Position numbers and translations under genes: made by a program
In this document: positions 15,440-24,768 of the stretch, in pieces
Numbering within the stretch: the stretch's first letter is position 1
How the letters are laid out: each line of letters starts with the position of its first letter
Source of the DNA: Magnetospirillum gryphiswaldense MSR-1 v2
GTDB lineage: Bacteria > Pseudomonadota > Alphaproteobacteria > Rhodospirillales > Magnetospirillaceae
Length of the DNA stretch: 64,000 nt
Direction of reading: 5' to 3'
Assembly: GCF_000513295.1 (NCBI RefSeq)
Contig: NC_023065.1
Span: forward strand, 3,907,001-3,971,000
Notes under the pieces: model-generated
The model's input: only the letters and a program-made list of their open reading frames with translations
Databases searched by the model: none
What the model was told of the DNA's origin: nothing

Positions 15440-16882
15440 ATGCCGGGCGAAGAATCTTCCAATAGTAGCGGAAAACTTCGGTTGAATTTGCGCGCGGCAA
15501 GAAGGTCCGAGGACGGCCCGGCATTGCCGCCATGGCCGATTTTGGTTGTGGATGATGACCCCCAGGTTCACAGCATGACCGAAGTGCTGTTGCGCGACTT
15601 CCAGTTCAAGGATCGGGGGTTTCGGGCTGTGTCCGCCTATTCGGCGGCCGAGGCGCGCACCATCTTGGAGTGCCGCGACGATATTCCGGTCATGCTGCTG
15701 GACGTGGTGATGGAGACCGACCATGCCGGCTTGTCGTTGGCGCGGGTCATCCGCCAGGATTTGGGCAACCAGCGTCTGCGCATCATCCTGCGCACCGGCC
15801 AGCCGGGCGAGGCGCCCGAGCGCGAGGTCATGCTGGCCTATGACATCAACGATTATCGTTCCAAGACCGAGTTGACGGCGCAAAAGCTGTTCACCGCCCT
15901 GGTCGGTGCGCTCCGGTCGTGGATCGACCTGGATACCATCGAGCGGCTGAATGCGACGCTGGAGGCGCGGGTGCTGGAACGGACCCGCGAACTGGCCGAG
16001 GCTCAGGCGTTTTCCGGCCGATTGGTGGAATTGCTGCCCAATCCGCTGTGGGTCAAGGATCTGGCCGGGCATTACCGTCTGTATAACCAGGCCTTCCGCG
16101 AATTCTTCGGCATCGATGCTGAAGCCTGGGTCGGCCATTCGGCGGAAGAGGTACTAGGGCGGCATCTCCCCCCCGAGGAACTGGACAGCGATTGCCGCGT
16201 GTTGGACGGCTCGTCGCGGCGCGAGGAATTCGAGACCACCATCCCCGACCATGCCGGGCGACCGCGGGCCTTGCTGGTGACCAAGGCGGCCTTGCCCGCC
16301 GACGGTGTGGTGCCCAACGGTATTATCGGCATCGCCGCCGACATCACCGAACGCAAAAGTCTGGAACGGGAATTGCGCCGGTTGGCGACCATGGATTCGC
16401 TGACCGGGGCGCCCAATCGCCGCCATTTCAGCACGCTGGCACATCAGGAAATGGAGCGGGCCAACCGTTACGACCTGCCCTTGTCGGTGATCATGCTGGA
16501 CGTGGACCACTTCAAGAAGGTCAACGATTCGTGGGGCCATGCCATCGGCGATGAAATGTTGAAGGCAGTCACCACCGCCATCCAGGGCGAATTGCGCGAA
16601 GTGGACGTGCTGGGGCGCATGGGCGGGGAGGAATTCGCCCTGTTGTTGCCGCAGACCGGCATCGACGGCGCCGCCCAGGTGGCCGAACGTCTGCGCAGTG
16701 CCGTCGCCGCCATCCGGCTGCCGTTGGCCGAGGGCTGGCTGCATGCCACCATCAGCCTGGGAGTGACCACCCGGCTGGAGGGCGAGGCCCAGTTCGAGCA
16801 TCTGCTGGGCCGCGCCGACCGCGCCATGTACGAGGCCAAGCAGGCCGGGCGCAACCGGGTGGCGATCGAACCGGGGCGGTGA
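15440..16882 (+). CDS. Response regulator with PAS and GGDEF domains (diguanylate cyclase)
   Basis: This 480-residue cytoplasmic protein would make cyclic di-GMP in response to phosphorylation. The receiver domain (about residues 35-160) has the acidic pocket VVDDDP, phosphoacceptor Asp88 in MLLDVVM and the conserved Lys in YRSKTEL. A coiled linker (LEARVLERTRELAEAQ) and a PAS domain follow. The GGDEF domain has active-site GGEEF (395-399) and an inhibitory RxxD site (REVD) five residues before it, so product inhibition is expected. GAAGG precedes the ATG at 15440; a TTG two codons earlier is possible. The next gene encodes a close GGDEF paralogue. Confidence 0.93.
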   Translation: MPGEESSNSSGKLRLNLRAARRSEDGPALPPWPILVVDDDPQVHSMTEVLLRDFQFKDRGFRAVSAYSAAEARTILECRDDIPVMLLDVVMETDHAGLSLARVIRQDLGNQRLRIILRTGQPGEAPEREVMLAYDINDYRSKTELTAQKLFTALVGALRSWIDLDTIERLNATLEARVLERTRELAEAQAFSGRLVELLPNPLWVKDLAGHYRLYNQAFREFFGIDAEAWVGHSAEEVLGRHLPPEELDSDCRVLDGSSRREEFETTIPDHAGRPRALLVTKAALPADGVVPNGIIGIAADITERKSLERELRRLATMDSLTGAPNRRHFSTLAHQEMERANRYDLPLSVIMLDVDHFKKVNDSWGHAIGDEMLKAVTTAIQGELREVDVLGRMGGEEFALLLPQTGIDGAAQVAERLRSAVAAIRLPLAEGWLHATISLGVTTRLEGEAQFEHLLGRADRAMYEAKQAGRNRVAIEPGR

Positions 16883-16969
16883 AATCAGCGCCGTCGGGTG
16901 CTTTTCGGTTGATGCATTTTGCTGAAAGGATTAAGCCGTTTAGTCGGGGGAGCGCGCGGGGACGGCATC

Positions 16970-18706
16970 ATGGATCCAATCGGCAATATCATTGATCTGG
17001 CATTTGAGCGGCGCAAACGCGGTCCCCGTTTCAACGGCGAGATGATGCAGATTCTCGAGGTCAGTCGTGACCTCATCTGCTTGTGTCGTGGCGGCGCCAT
17101 CACCGCCATCAATGGTGCCGGAGCCCGTATGCTGGGGGCCAAGACCACCGAACAGCTGATCGGCCGCCGGTTGGCCGAATTCCTGATTCCCGAATATGGT
17201 CAGGTGTTGGATTTGTTCCTGTCGGGCATGGCCAGTGAGGATCGCGGCGTCCCCACCCGCATCGTCGGCCTGGATCAGGCCGTCCGCGACATCGAGTTGC
17301 AGGTGTTCCGCGCCCGTGAAATCGCCACCGACGCCACCGTCGTCACCGGGCGTGACATGTCCAAGGAAGGCAAGCTGGCCGGCTCCGCCCACAAGACCGA
17401 CACCCGCTTCCACCTGCTGGTGGATAATTCCATGAATCTGGTTTGCCACGTGGTCGGTGGTTCGATCCGGTATGTCAACAAGGCCGGCATCGCCCTGTTG
17501 GGCGCCACCGAGGCCGAGCAGGTCATCGGTCTGAGGTTGGAAGAAATCCTGCATCCCGATTATGCCGACCTGATCGGCGACATCGCCAAGGAAGGCGCGG
17601 CGGTACCCTTGCGCCTGCTGCACCGTGACGGTTCGGCTTTCGACGCCCTGGTGCGGCTGACCGAGCTGCCGGCGGGCGGCATGGGCACCGAGTTGATGGT
17701 CGAGGCTCGCGACATCACCGGTCACAACCGCGCCGTCGCCGCCTTGCGCCGATCCAGCGAAACCCTGGAGATGCGGGTCGCTGCCCGCACCCGTGAACTG
17801 GCCGAACAACACGCCCGCGCCGAGGAAATGACCTTGGTGGCGGAAGCCGCTCTGCGGTTCAGCGAATCGCTGATCGACACCATCCCCAGCCCGGTATGGT
17901 TCAAGGATGCGTTGGGACGGGTGCAGACCAGCAACCGCGCGTTCCGCGCCTTGTTCGGCGATGGCGAGCCTAAATTGCTGCTGCCGCTGGAAGACACCGT
18001 CACCGATGCCGAGTTGATGTCGGGCGCCTGCGATCAGGCCTCGTTCGAGGCGCCGATCCTGCCGCCCAGCGGCGGGCGCCTGGATACCATGGTCCTGAAA
18101 AGCGCTTACCTGGACGACGAAGGGCGTCCGGTGGGGGTGATCGGCGTGCTCACCGATATTTCTGATCGCAAGGCGATGGAACGGGAATTGCGCCGGCTGG
18201 CGACCACCGATTCGCTGACCGGGGCTTTCAATCGTCGCCATTTTCTCGCCGCCGCCGGTACCGAACTGGAACGGGCCAACCGCTACGGCAATCCGCTGAC
18301 CCTGCTGATGCTGGATGTGGATTACTTCAAATCCATCAACGACGCCCATGGGCACGGTACCGGCGACGACGCCTTGCGCCGTCTGGTGGAAGGGCTGCGC
18401 CACGCGCTCCGCGACATCGATGTGATCGGGCGTCTGGGCGGCGAGGAATTCGCCGTGCTGCTGCCGGAAACCGGTATGGCCGGGGCGCTGATCACCGCTG
18501 AACGGCTGCGGGCCCAGGTGGCCGATCTGCGCCTGGACTTGCCCGATGGTGGCCAGTTGGCCTTTACCGTCAGTATCGGAATCGCCGCGCCGCGGGCCGA
18601 GGATGGTTCGGTCGAGGCGGTGCTGGCCCGTGCCGACAAGGCGTTGTATCGGGCCAAGGACGAAGGACGGAACCGGGTTTGCGCGGAAGTCGTTGACCCG
18701 GACTGA
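16970..18706 (+). CDS. PAS-PAS-PAS diguanylate cyclase
   Basis: A soluble 578-residue protein with probably three PAS-like segments (about 20-120, 135-260 and 300-410), a short coiled coil (LEMRVAARTRELAEQHARAE) and a C-terminal GGDEF domain. The active site is GGEEF (490-494) with RDID five residues earlier as the product-binding I-site, so it is probably an active, feedback-inhibited cyclic di-GMP synthase. Its last 170 residues closely resemble the upstream gene, including ELRRLAT, DSLTGA, NRRHF and ERANRY, suggesting tandem duplication. The start is uncertain: ATG at 16970 has weak ribosome binding; TTG at 16919 would add 17 residues. Confidence 0.88.
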   Translation: MDPIGNIIDLAFERRKRGPRFNGEMMQILEVSRDLICLCRGGAITAINGAGARMLGAKTTEQLIGRRLAEFLIPEYGQVLDLFLSGMASEDRGVPTRIVGLDQAVRDIELQVFRAREIATDATVVTGRDMSKEGKLAGSAHKTDTRFHLLVDNSMNLVCHVVGGSIRYVNKAGIALLGATEAEQVIGLRLEEILHPDYADLIGDIAKEGAAVPLRLLHRDGSAFDALVRLTELPAGGMGTELMVEARDITGHNRAVAALRRSSETLEMRVAARTRELAEQHARAEEMTLVAEAALRFSESLIDTIPSPVWFKDALGRVQTSNRAFRALFGDGEPKLLLPLEDTVTDAELMSGACDQASFEAPILPPSGGRLDTMVLKSAYLDDEGRPVGVIGVLTDISDRKAMERELRRLATTDSLTGAFNRRHFLAAAGTELERANRYGNPLTLLMLDVDYFKSINDAHGHGTGDDALRRLVEGLRHALRDIDVIGRLGGEEFAVLLPETGMAGALITAERLRAQVADLRLDLPDGGQLAFTVSIGIAAPRAEDGSVEAVLARADKALYRAKDEGRNRVCAEVVDPD

Positions 18707-18727
18707 TCCGCCTGTTTCCATGGTGGC

Positions 18728-21427
18728 ATGAACGTCCCAGTTGAAGCCGCCAAACCGCGGCGCAAACCTCTTCGCCTCTTTGTGGTCATCCTGGCCATGC
18801 TGGCTGCCCTTGCCGTTCCGGCAGGATTGTACCTGCCCGATTTCGGCCTGCGCTGGGGGGTGACCAAGGGGCTGGCCGAAATGGGCTGGTCCCAGGCCAG
18901 CGTCAATCAGGCCCGCCTGTCCCTGTGGAAAGGCGACATCGCCATCCGCGGCATGCAGGCGGCGTCGGCCCTGGGCGAGGCGCTGGGCATCGACGGCATC
19001 GACTTGAATTTTCGCTGGAAACCGTTGCTGGACCGCCGCGTGTGGCTGGAACAGGTGAGCCTGGACAAGGCCGAGGTGGTGTTGAGCCGCGACGGTGCCG
19101 GCTGGCGCATCAATGGTCTGCCCCTGCCCGGAAGCGGGAAGGGGGAACCGGCCCAGGCATCCGATTGGGGCTATGGGATCACCGCCCTGACCCTGACCGA
19201 CAGCGTGTTGCGCATCGAAGACGGCGCCTTGCGGGTGGTGGTGGCGGTGGAACGGCTGGATGTCCGCGACGTGCAATCGTGGAATCCGCTGGCGCTGGCC
19301 TCGCTGTCGCTGCAAGGGCGCATCAACGGCGCTCCGGTCGATTTGCGCGGCACTTTCCGCCCCTTCGCCGCCAATCTGGATTTCACCGCTGATGTGGATT
19401 TACGCGGTCTGGATACCGCGCCCTTCGCCCAGTGGGGCGGGCTGACCGGCTGGCGCGGCGCCCTGACCAGCAAGGTTCGGCTGAAGGGGGATCTCGGCGG
19501 CAAGGCGGACATGGCCGCCGATGGCCGCATCGAGTTCTCTAACGGCGCCATCCCGCTGGAGGGTAATGGCCAGGTTCGGGCTAAATCCCTGATCTGGCAA
19601 GGCAGGCTGGCCTGGGCCAACGGGTTGAAGGCCGCCGGCACGCTGGAGGCCGCCGATCTTTCCTTTGCCCAGGGTCTGGCGGCCATCGCCGCCACCGCTG
19701 TTCACGCCGATCTGACCCGGGCCAGCATGGATGGTCGGGCCGAGATATTGGAGTGGAGCGGCAGCCTGAGTGCCAAAGGCTGGGACATGACCATGGACGG
19801 CCTGCGCATCCGTCATGGTCAACTGGCCTGGACCGGCGACACCTATCTCAATCTGTCGGCCAAGGCCAAGACCCTGTTCCAGGCCAAGGGCAAGGCCGAT
19901 GGGGCCGAGACGGTCATCGTCTCGGGGCCGTGGCGGCTGGCCGCCGCCAAGACCGAGGCCGAGGGCGAATTCGCCCATGAGCGGCCCGAAGGTCTGTTGC
20001 CGCCCCTGGCCGCCACCATGACCTTGAACGTGGATGGTTTGTCGGTCCACCAGGGCGATCGCCAATGGCTGGCCGCCGATCAGGCCCGGCTGCGTGGGTT
20101 GGAACTCTCGCCCAAGGCGGTGACCTTGGCCCGGTTGGATGCCAAGGCGGTGAGCGCCTTGGCGCGGGACAAGCTTTATAACCCGCGCCTTCGGGCGGGT
20201 GCTGTCACTCTGGAGCGGCTGCGGGTGTCGCCCCAAGGCGACCTGGAGGTCGCGTCCCTCAGTCTGGCTCAGCCGGTGTTGCGGTTGAACCGCGACCATA
20301 CCGGCTTGCAGGGCTTCAATGACCTCAAGGACAAGAATGCCCCGGCGGGCGGAGATGCCGCCATGCCGCGTCTGGCCTTGGGGCAACTCCATGTGAATGG
20401 CGGTCAGGTCGAGTTCCGCGACCGCAGCACCACCGATCCGGTGCGGGTGTCGGTCAGCAATCTGGCGCTGGACATGGCCGCGATCGACAGCGCCTATCCC
20501 GAGCGGGATTCCTCTTTCACCCTGGCCGCCGCCATCGGCGCTGCCGAACTATCGGCGCAAGGGGCGGTACGTCCGTTCCAGCCGATTCCCGGCCTGGATG
20601 CCAAGGGAAGGGTGCGGGCGCTGGACCTGCCGCAATTGTCGCCCTATGCCGCCGACGCCCTGGGGGTCAATCTGCATACCGGCCAGTTGGACGCCCAGGT
20701 GGCCATGGCGCTCCGTGAAGGCAAGCTGGACGGCAGGCTGGATCTGGTGCTGTCACGCCTGACCATCGCCCAGCCCGATCCCAACGCGCCCTTGGCCAAG
20801 CAGGCCGACATGCCCATCGAAACCGTCCTCGATCTGCTGCGCGATGGTCAGGATCGCATCAGTCTGGCCATTCCGGTCAAGGGCGACCTGGACAATCCCA
20901 ATTTCGACACCTCGGACGCGGTCAATCAGGCCATCGGCGGGGCGTTGAAATCCACCGTTTTCACCACCTTGAAGGTGGCCTTCCCGTTGGTCGGTTTGAT
21001 CGGCCTGGTTCTCGACGAGGCGGAAAAGCCGGTTCTGGCCCTGCAAGCCGTGAGTTTCGCCGATGGTTCGTCGCAGGTGAGCGAGCCGCAGGCTGAATCC
21101 TTGAAAAAGATATCGGGGCTGTTGGCCGAGCGCGACGGCATCCGTCTCAATCTGTGCGGGGTGGCGGTGACCGCCAAGGACGGTCCGGTGCTGCGCAGCG
21201 AAACCAGCTTTCTCGCCCGATTGAAGGCGATGATGGCGGACAAGGACCGCGAGGAACTGGCGCAGATCCACCGTGACCGCCTGTACCGTCTGGCCGAGGC
21301 CCGCGCCGTCGCCGTCAAATCCTGGCTGGTGGGGCAAGGCGGTATCGACCAGGGGCGTTTGTTCACCTGCCGTCCGCGCATCGACGATGTGGATAAGGCC
21401 GCGCCCCGCGTCGATCTGGTGTTGTAG
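18728..21427 (+). CDS. DUF748 / AsmA-like large envelope protein
   Basis: This 899-residue protein has a basic N terminus and one membrane anchor (LRLFVVILAMLAALAVPAGL), then a long periplasmic body rich in beta strands, as in AsmA-like proteins. DUF748 features include FRWKPLLDRRVWLEQVSLDK near the start and the late segment AIGGALKSTVFTTLKVAFPL. The C terminus ends with an OmpA-like stretch (LAEARAVAVKSWLVGQGGI, then a Cys-containing tail). AsmA-family proteins are implicated in lipid transport between membranes; DUF748 itself is poorly studied. It starts 21 nt after the cyclase gene. Its end lies 11 bp from convergent trkH with no visible terminator. Confidence 0.85.
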   Translation: MNVPVEAAKPRRKPLRLFVVILAMLAALAVPAGLYLPDFGLRWGVTKGLAEMGWSQASVNQARLSLWKGDIAIRGMQAASALGEALGIDGIDLNFRWKPLLDRRVWLEQVSLDKAEVVLSRDGAGWRINGLPLPGSGKGEPAQASDWGYGITALTLTDSVLRIEDGALRVVVAVERLDVRDVQSWNPLALASLSLQGRINGAPVDLRGTFRPFAANLDFTADVDLRGLDTAPFAQWGGLTGWRGALTSKVRLKGDLGGKADMAADGRIEFSNGAIPLEGNGQVRAKSLIWQGRLAWANGLKAAGTLEAADLSFAQGLAAIAATAVHADLTRASMDGRAEILEWSGSLSAKGWDMTMDGLRIRHGQLAWTGDTYLNLSAKAKTLFQAKGKADGAETVIVSGPWRLAAAKTEAEGEFAHERPEGLLPPLAATMTLNVDGLSVHQGDRQWLAADQARLRGLELSPKAVTLARLDAKAVSALARDKLYNPRLRAGAVTLERLRVSPQGDLEVASLSLAQPVLRLNRDHTGLQGFNDLKDKNAPAGGDAAMPRLALGQLHVNGGQVEFRDRSTTDPVRVSVSNLALDMAAIDSAYPERDSSFTLAAAIGAAELSAQGAVRPFQPIPGLDAKGRVRALDLPQLSPYAADALGVNLHTGQLDAQVAMALREGKLDGRLDLVLSRLTIAQPDPNAPLAKQADMPIETVLDLLRDGQDRISLAIPVKGDLDNPNFDTSDAVNQAIGGALKSTVFTTLKVAFPLVGLIGLVLDEAEKPVLALQAVSFADGSSQVSEPQAESLKKISGLLAERDGIRLNLCGVAVTAKDGPVLRSETSFLARLKAMMADKDREELAQIHRDRLYRLAEARAVAVKSWLVGQGGIDQGRLFTCRPRIDDVDKAAPRVDLVL

Positions 21428-21438
21428 AGGTTAGGTGT

Positions 21439-22890
21439 TTAGTCCCGCCAGAAGCTGGGGACGAACACCACCAGCAGGATGAACATTTCCAACCGCCCGA
21501 ACAACATGCCGCCGGCCAGCAGGATTTTGGCCAGATCAGGCAATGGGGCGAAGGTGCCGCCGGGGCCGATCAGGTCGCCCAGGCCCGGCCCCACATTGGA
21601 GATGGCCGAGGCCGAGGCCGACAGGGCGGTGACGAAATCCAGCCCCAGCACCGCCAGCATCATGGACAAGGTGGCGAAGGCCAGGGCATAGACGAAGATG
21701 AAGCCCATGACCGAGGTCAGCACGTCCTTGGGGATGGGCTTGTTGTTGAAGCTGGGCACCATCACCGCGTGGGGGCGCAGCAATTGCCGGATCTGCACCA
21801 CCGCGTTGGCGAACAGAAGCTGGAAGCGGAACACCTTGATGCCGGCGGCGGTGGAGCCGGCGCAGCCGCCGACGAAGGTCAGGAAAAACAGGATGGCCAC
21901 CGGCATGCCAGCCCAATCGCTGTAATCCAGGGTGACCAGACCGGTGCCGGTCATCACCGAGGCGACGGTGAAGGCGGCGTGGCGCAACGCCGTCAACGGC
22001 TGGAAATGGCGGACGTCGATCAGCCACAAGGTGATGGCGATCGAGCCCAGGGCCATCAATCCCAGATACCAATGCACCTGCTGATCGCGCAGCACCCGGC
22101 GCCAGTCGCCCTGGGCCAGGGTGAAGAACAGCAGGAACGGCATGCCGCCCAGGATCATGCCGACAAGGACGATCAGGTCCATGGTGACGCTGTCGAAATG
22201 GGCCATGGAGCGGTCGTAATTGCTGAAGCCGCCGGTGGCGATGGTGCTCATGGCGTGGGTGATGGCGTCGAAACGGCCCATGCCCGCCGCCCACAGGGCC
22301 AGGGCCAGCAATGCGGTCAGGCCGACATAGACGGAAATCAGGGTCGAACCGATGCGGGCCGCCCGGGGCGCGGTCCGTTCGCGGGCAGAGACCACCTCGA
22401 CCCGGAACATCTGCATGCCGCCGATATTGAGGACCGGCAGCACCGCCAGGGCCATGACGATGATGCCAATGCCGCCCAGCCATTGCAGCAGGCCGCGCCA
22501 CAGCAACAGACCGGGTGCCAACGTGTCGAGGCCGCTCAGAACGGTCGAGCCGGTGGTGGTGATGCCGCTGGTCGCTTCAAAAAAGGCGTCGGTGGCCGAC
22601 AGGTCCAGGCTGCTCAGGGAAAACGGCAGGGCGGCGAACAGGCAGGGCACCAGCCAGCCCAATCCGGCGGCCAGATAGGCTTGGCGGATGGACAACGGCT
22701 TACGGTTGTCGGTACGGGTGCCCAAGACCAGCCCCAGTCCGGCCACGAGGGTGATGCCGGCCGAGGCGATGAAGGCCATCCATTGACCGCTGCCGGCCAT
22801 GGCATCGATGGCTGCCGGCACGGTCATGGACAGGGCCAGCAGGCACAGGATCCAACCGATGATCTGGAGGACGGGGCGAAAATCGATCAT
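21439..22890 (-). CDS. trkH: TrkH-family potassium uptake channel subunit (first of two)
   Basis: TrkH forms the membrane pore of the Trk potassium uptake system, gated by TrkA. The 483-residue protein has the eight-helix, four-pore-loop layout. The pore loops read ATSGITTTGST, ATGGFSNYD, MTGTGLVTLDYSDW and SNVGPGLGDL, each with the filter glycine. The loop GGCAGSTAAGIKVFRF is a family landmark. Its ATG follows the stop of the second TrkH gene by 4 bp, so the pair is co-translated. No trkA is in the window. Confidence 0.93.
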   Translation of the reverse strand: MIDFRPVLQIIGWILCLLALSMTVPAAIDAMAGSGQWMAFIASAGITLVAGLGLVLGTRTDNRKPLSIRQAYLAAGLGWLVPCLFAALPFSLSSLDLSATDAFFEATSGITTTGSTVLSGLDTLAPGLLLWRGLLQWLGGIGIIVMALAVLPVLNIGGMQMFRVEVVSARERTAPRAARIGSTLISVYVGLTALLALALWAAGMGRFDAITHAMSTIATGGFSNYDRSMAHFDSVTMDLIVLVGMILGGMPFLLFFTLAQGDWRRVLRDQQVHWYLGLMALGSIAITLWLIDVRHFQPLTALRHAAFTVASVMTGTGLVTLDYSDWAGMPVAILFFLTFVGGCAGSTAAGIKVFRFQLLFANAVVQIRQLLRPHAVMVPSFNNKPIPKDVLTSVMGFIFVYALAFATLSMMLAVLGLDFVTALSASASAISNVGPGLGDLIGPGGTFAPLPDLAKILLAGGMLFGRLEMFILLVVFVPSFWRD

Positions 22891-22894
22891 CGGC

Positions 22895-24346
22895 CTAACC
22901 CCGCCAGAACGAGCGCGAGAACAATACCAAGACGGTGAACAGCTCCAACCGGCCCAGCATCATCTCGAACGACAGCAGCCAGATAGCCGTATCGGGCAGG
23001 GGCTGAAAGGTTCCCGCCGGGCCGATGATGTTGCCCAGGCCGGGACCGACATTGCCAAGCGCTGTGGCCGAGCCGGTGATGGCGGTGACGAAGTCCATGC
23101 CGGTCATGGTCAGCAACAGGGCGAAGACGGCGAAGGTCAGGAAGTACATGACGACGAAGCCCAACACCGAATCGACCACCGCGTCGGAAATACGCTGGCG
23201 GTTGAAGTCGATGACGAAGACGCCATGCGGGTGCAGCAAGCGTTTCAGATGGACGCCGGCCATGGCGAACAGCACTTCCCAGCGGAAAATCTTGACCGCG
23301 CCCGAGGTCGAGCCGGTGCAGCCGCCGATGAAGGTCAGCATGAAGAAGATGATCTGCGGCAGGCCGCCCCACAGCGAGTAGTCGGTGGAAACAAAGCCGG
23401 TGGTGGTGACGATAGAGGTGACGTTGAAGGCGCTGTGCCGCAATGCATCGCTGGGCGACCAATCATTGACCGCCCATTGCCAAAGGGTCAGGACCAGGGT
23501 GAAGAACACCAGGAAGTGCAGGTACCAGCGGATTTGCGAATCGGTCAGGATGGCCCAGCGTCCGCGCCGCCACGGGCTGATGAACAGCACAAAGGTGGCG
23601 CCGCCCAACCCCATGAATATGGTCAGAATCCAGTGGATCCAGGGGTTGCTCCAATTTCCCAATGACGAATCCGAGGTGGAGAATCCGCCGGTGGCCAGGG
23701 CGGAAGCCGCATGGCAAAACGCCTCGAACGGGGTCATCCCGGCCAGCCACAGGAAGAGGGTGCACAACAAGGTCAGCACCACATAGACCATGACGATGCC
23801 GCCGGCCACCTGCGAGGTGCGCGGCTTGACCTTGTCGGTCTTGTCGGAACTTTCCATCTTGAACAATTGCATGCCGCCGATGCGCAGGATGGGCAGGATG
23901 GCCACCGCCATGACGATGATGCCGATGCCGCCCATCCAGTTAAGCAAGGCCCGCCACAGCAAGATGCCGTGCGGCATGGAATCGAGCCCGATGATGATGG
24001 TCGAACCGGTGGTGGTCAGACCCGACATGGCCTCGAAGAAGGCGTCGGTATAGCTGATTTTCAGGCCGGACAGGGTGAAGGGCAGGGCGCCGAAAGCGGT
24101 CATCAGCACCCACACCGAGGTGGTCAGCAGAAACGCTTGGCGGGTGGTCAGCTCTGGTCGGCCTTCGGGCCGCGCACCCAGCACCATGGCCAGGCCGGCC
24201 AACAGGGTGAACAGGCCCGAGACGATAAAGACTTGCCAGTCCTTGTCGTCGTACAGCCAATCCACCGCCGCCGGCACCGCCATGGCGGCGGCCAGCACGA
24301 TCAGCAATATGCCGTTCACGAAAATGACCGGACGAAAATCGATCAA
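22895..24346 (-). CDS. trkH: TrkH-family potassium uptake channel subunit (second of two)
   Basis: A paralogue of the downstream TrkH, with pore loops AMSGLTTTGST, LATGGFSTSDSS, VTTTGFVSTDYSLW and GNVGPGLGNI and the landmark GGCTGSTSGAVKIFRW. I set the start at TTG 24346: GTGAGG lies 5 nt upstream, the protein then begins IDFRPV exactly like its partner, and both are 483 residues long. In-frame ATG codons at 24412 and 24439 are alternatives but have poor Shine-Dalgarno sequences. It is first in a two-gene operon divergent from the DmeR-like gene. The two subunits could form a heterodimer, since TrkH works as a dimer. Confidence 0.9.
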   Translation of the reverse strand: MIDFRPVIFVNGILLIVLAAAMAVPAAVDWLYDDKDWQVFIVSGLFTLLAGLAMVLGARPEGRPELTTRQAFLLTTSVWVLMTAFGALPFTLSGLKISYTDAFFEAMSGLTTTGSTIIIGLDSMPHGILLWRALLNWMGGIGIIVMAVAILPILRIGGMQLFKMESSDKTDKVKPRTSQVAGGIVMVYVVLTLLCTLFLWLAGMTPFEAFCHAASALATGGFSTSDSSLGNWSNPWIHWILTIFMGLGGATFVLFISPWRRGRWAILTDSQIRWYLHFLVFFTLVLTLWQWAVNDWSPSDALRHSAFNVTSIVTTTGFVSTDYSLWGGLPQIIFFMLTFIGGCTGSTSGAVKIFRWEVLFAMAGVHLKRLLHPHGVFVIDFNRQRISDAVVDSVLGFVVMYFLTFAVFALLLTMTGMDFVTAITGSATALGNVGPGLGNIIGPAGTFQPLPDTAIWLLSFEMMLGRLELFTVLVLFSRSFWRG

Positions 24347-24432
24347 CCGCGCCTCACCCCTGGAATCGGCACGACTATTGGCGCGGTTGCGGGTGGCTGT
24401 CCAGAGATTCATGCCCGCGACCCATGGCGGGC

Positions 24433-24460
24433 TGGACATTATAGGGTAGCCCCCTATACT
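24433..24460 (+). promoter_or_regulatory. dmeR promoter with metal-regulator operator in its spacer
   Basis: TGGACA (24433-24438) and TATACT (24455-24460), 16 nt apart, make a good promoter for dmeR-dmeF. TATAGGG-TAGCC-CCCTATA (24440-24458), a perfect 7-bp inverted repeat with a 5-nt centre, fills the space between the two boxes. This resembles the AT-flanked G/C-tract operators of the RcnR/DmeR/CsoR family. Confidence 0.7.
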
Positions 24461-24478
24461 ATATTGATGGAGGTGAGC

Positions 24479-24754
24479 ATGACGCACGTGTTCAAGGATC
24501 GGCCCAAGCTGGTGGCCCGTATTCGCCGCATCAAGGGCCAGGTCGAGGCGGTGGAACGGGTTTTGGACGGCGATGGCGACCGTTGCCTGGAGGTCCTGCA
24601 ACTGGTGGCCTCGGTACGCGGCGCCATCAACGGCCTGATGGCGGAGCTGGTGGAAGGCCATGTCACCCATCATCTGGTCGATGCCGACGACGAAGCCGCC
24701 CGCCGCCAGGGCGGCGACGAGCTGATTCAGGTTTTGCGCACCTACATGAAATAA
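24479..24754 (+). CDS. RcnR/DmeR-type metal-responsive repressor
   Basis: A 91-residue all-helical repressor of the CsoR/RcnR/FrmR family. The metal-ligand set fits the cobalt/nickel RcnR-DmeR type: His3 in MTHVF, Cys36 in GDRCLEV, and His61 and His65 in EGHVTHHL. Family members release DNA when they bind metal (or formaldehyde, for FrmR). A GGAGGTGA Shine-Dalgarno lies directly ahead of the ATG. The gene is followed 14 nt later by a DmeF-like cation exporter, which makes Co/Ni sensing the best reading; the operator lies in its own promoter, so self-repression is expected. Confidence 0.87.
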   Translation: MTHVFKDRPKLVARIRRIKGQVEAVERVLDGDGDRCLEVLQLVASVRGAINGLMAELVEGHVTHHLVDADDEAARRQGGDELIQVLRTYMK

Positions 24755-24768
24755 GTCAGGGGGCGAGG

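Noticed and set aside
16940-19315. Minus-strand open frame of 791 codons across the second cyclase and DUF748 gene
   Set aside because: It spans parts of two convincing plus-strand genes, is rich in Gln/His/Gly and shows no motifs; it results from codon bias.
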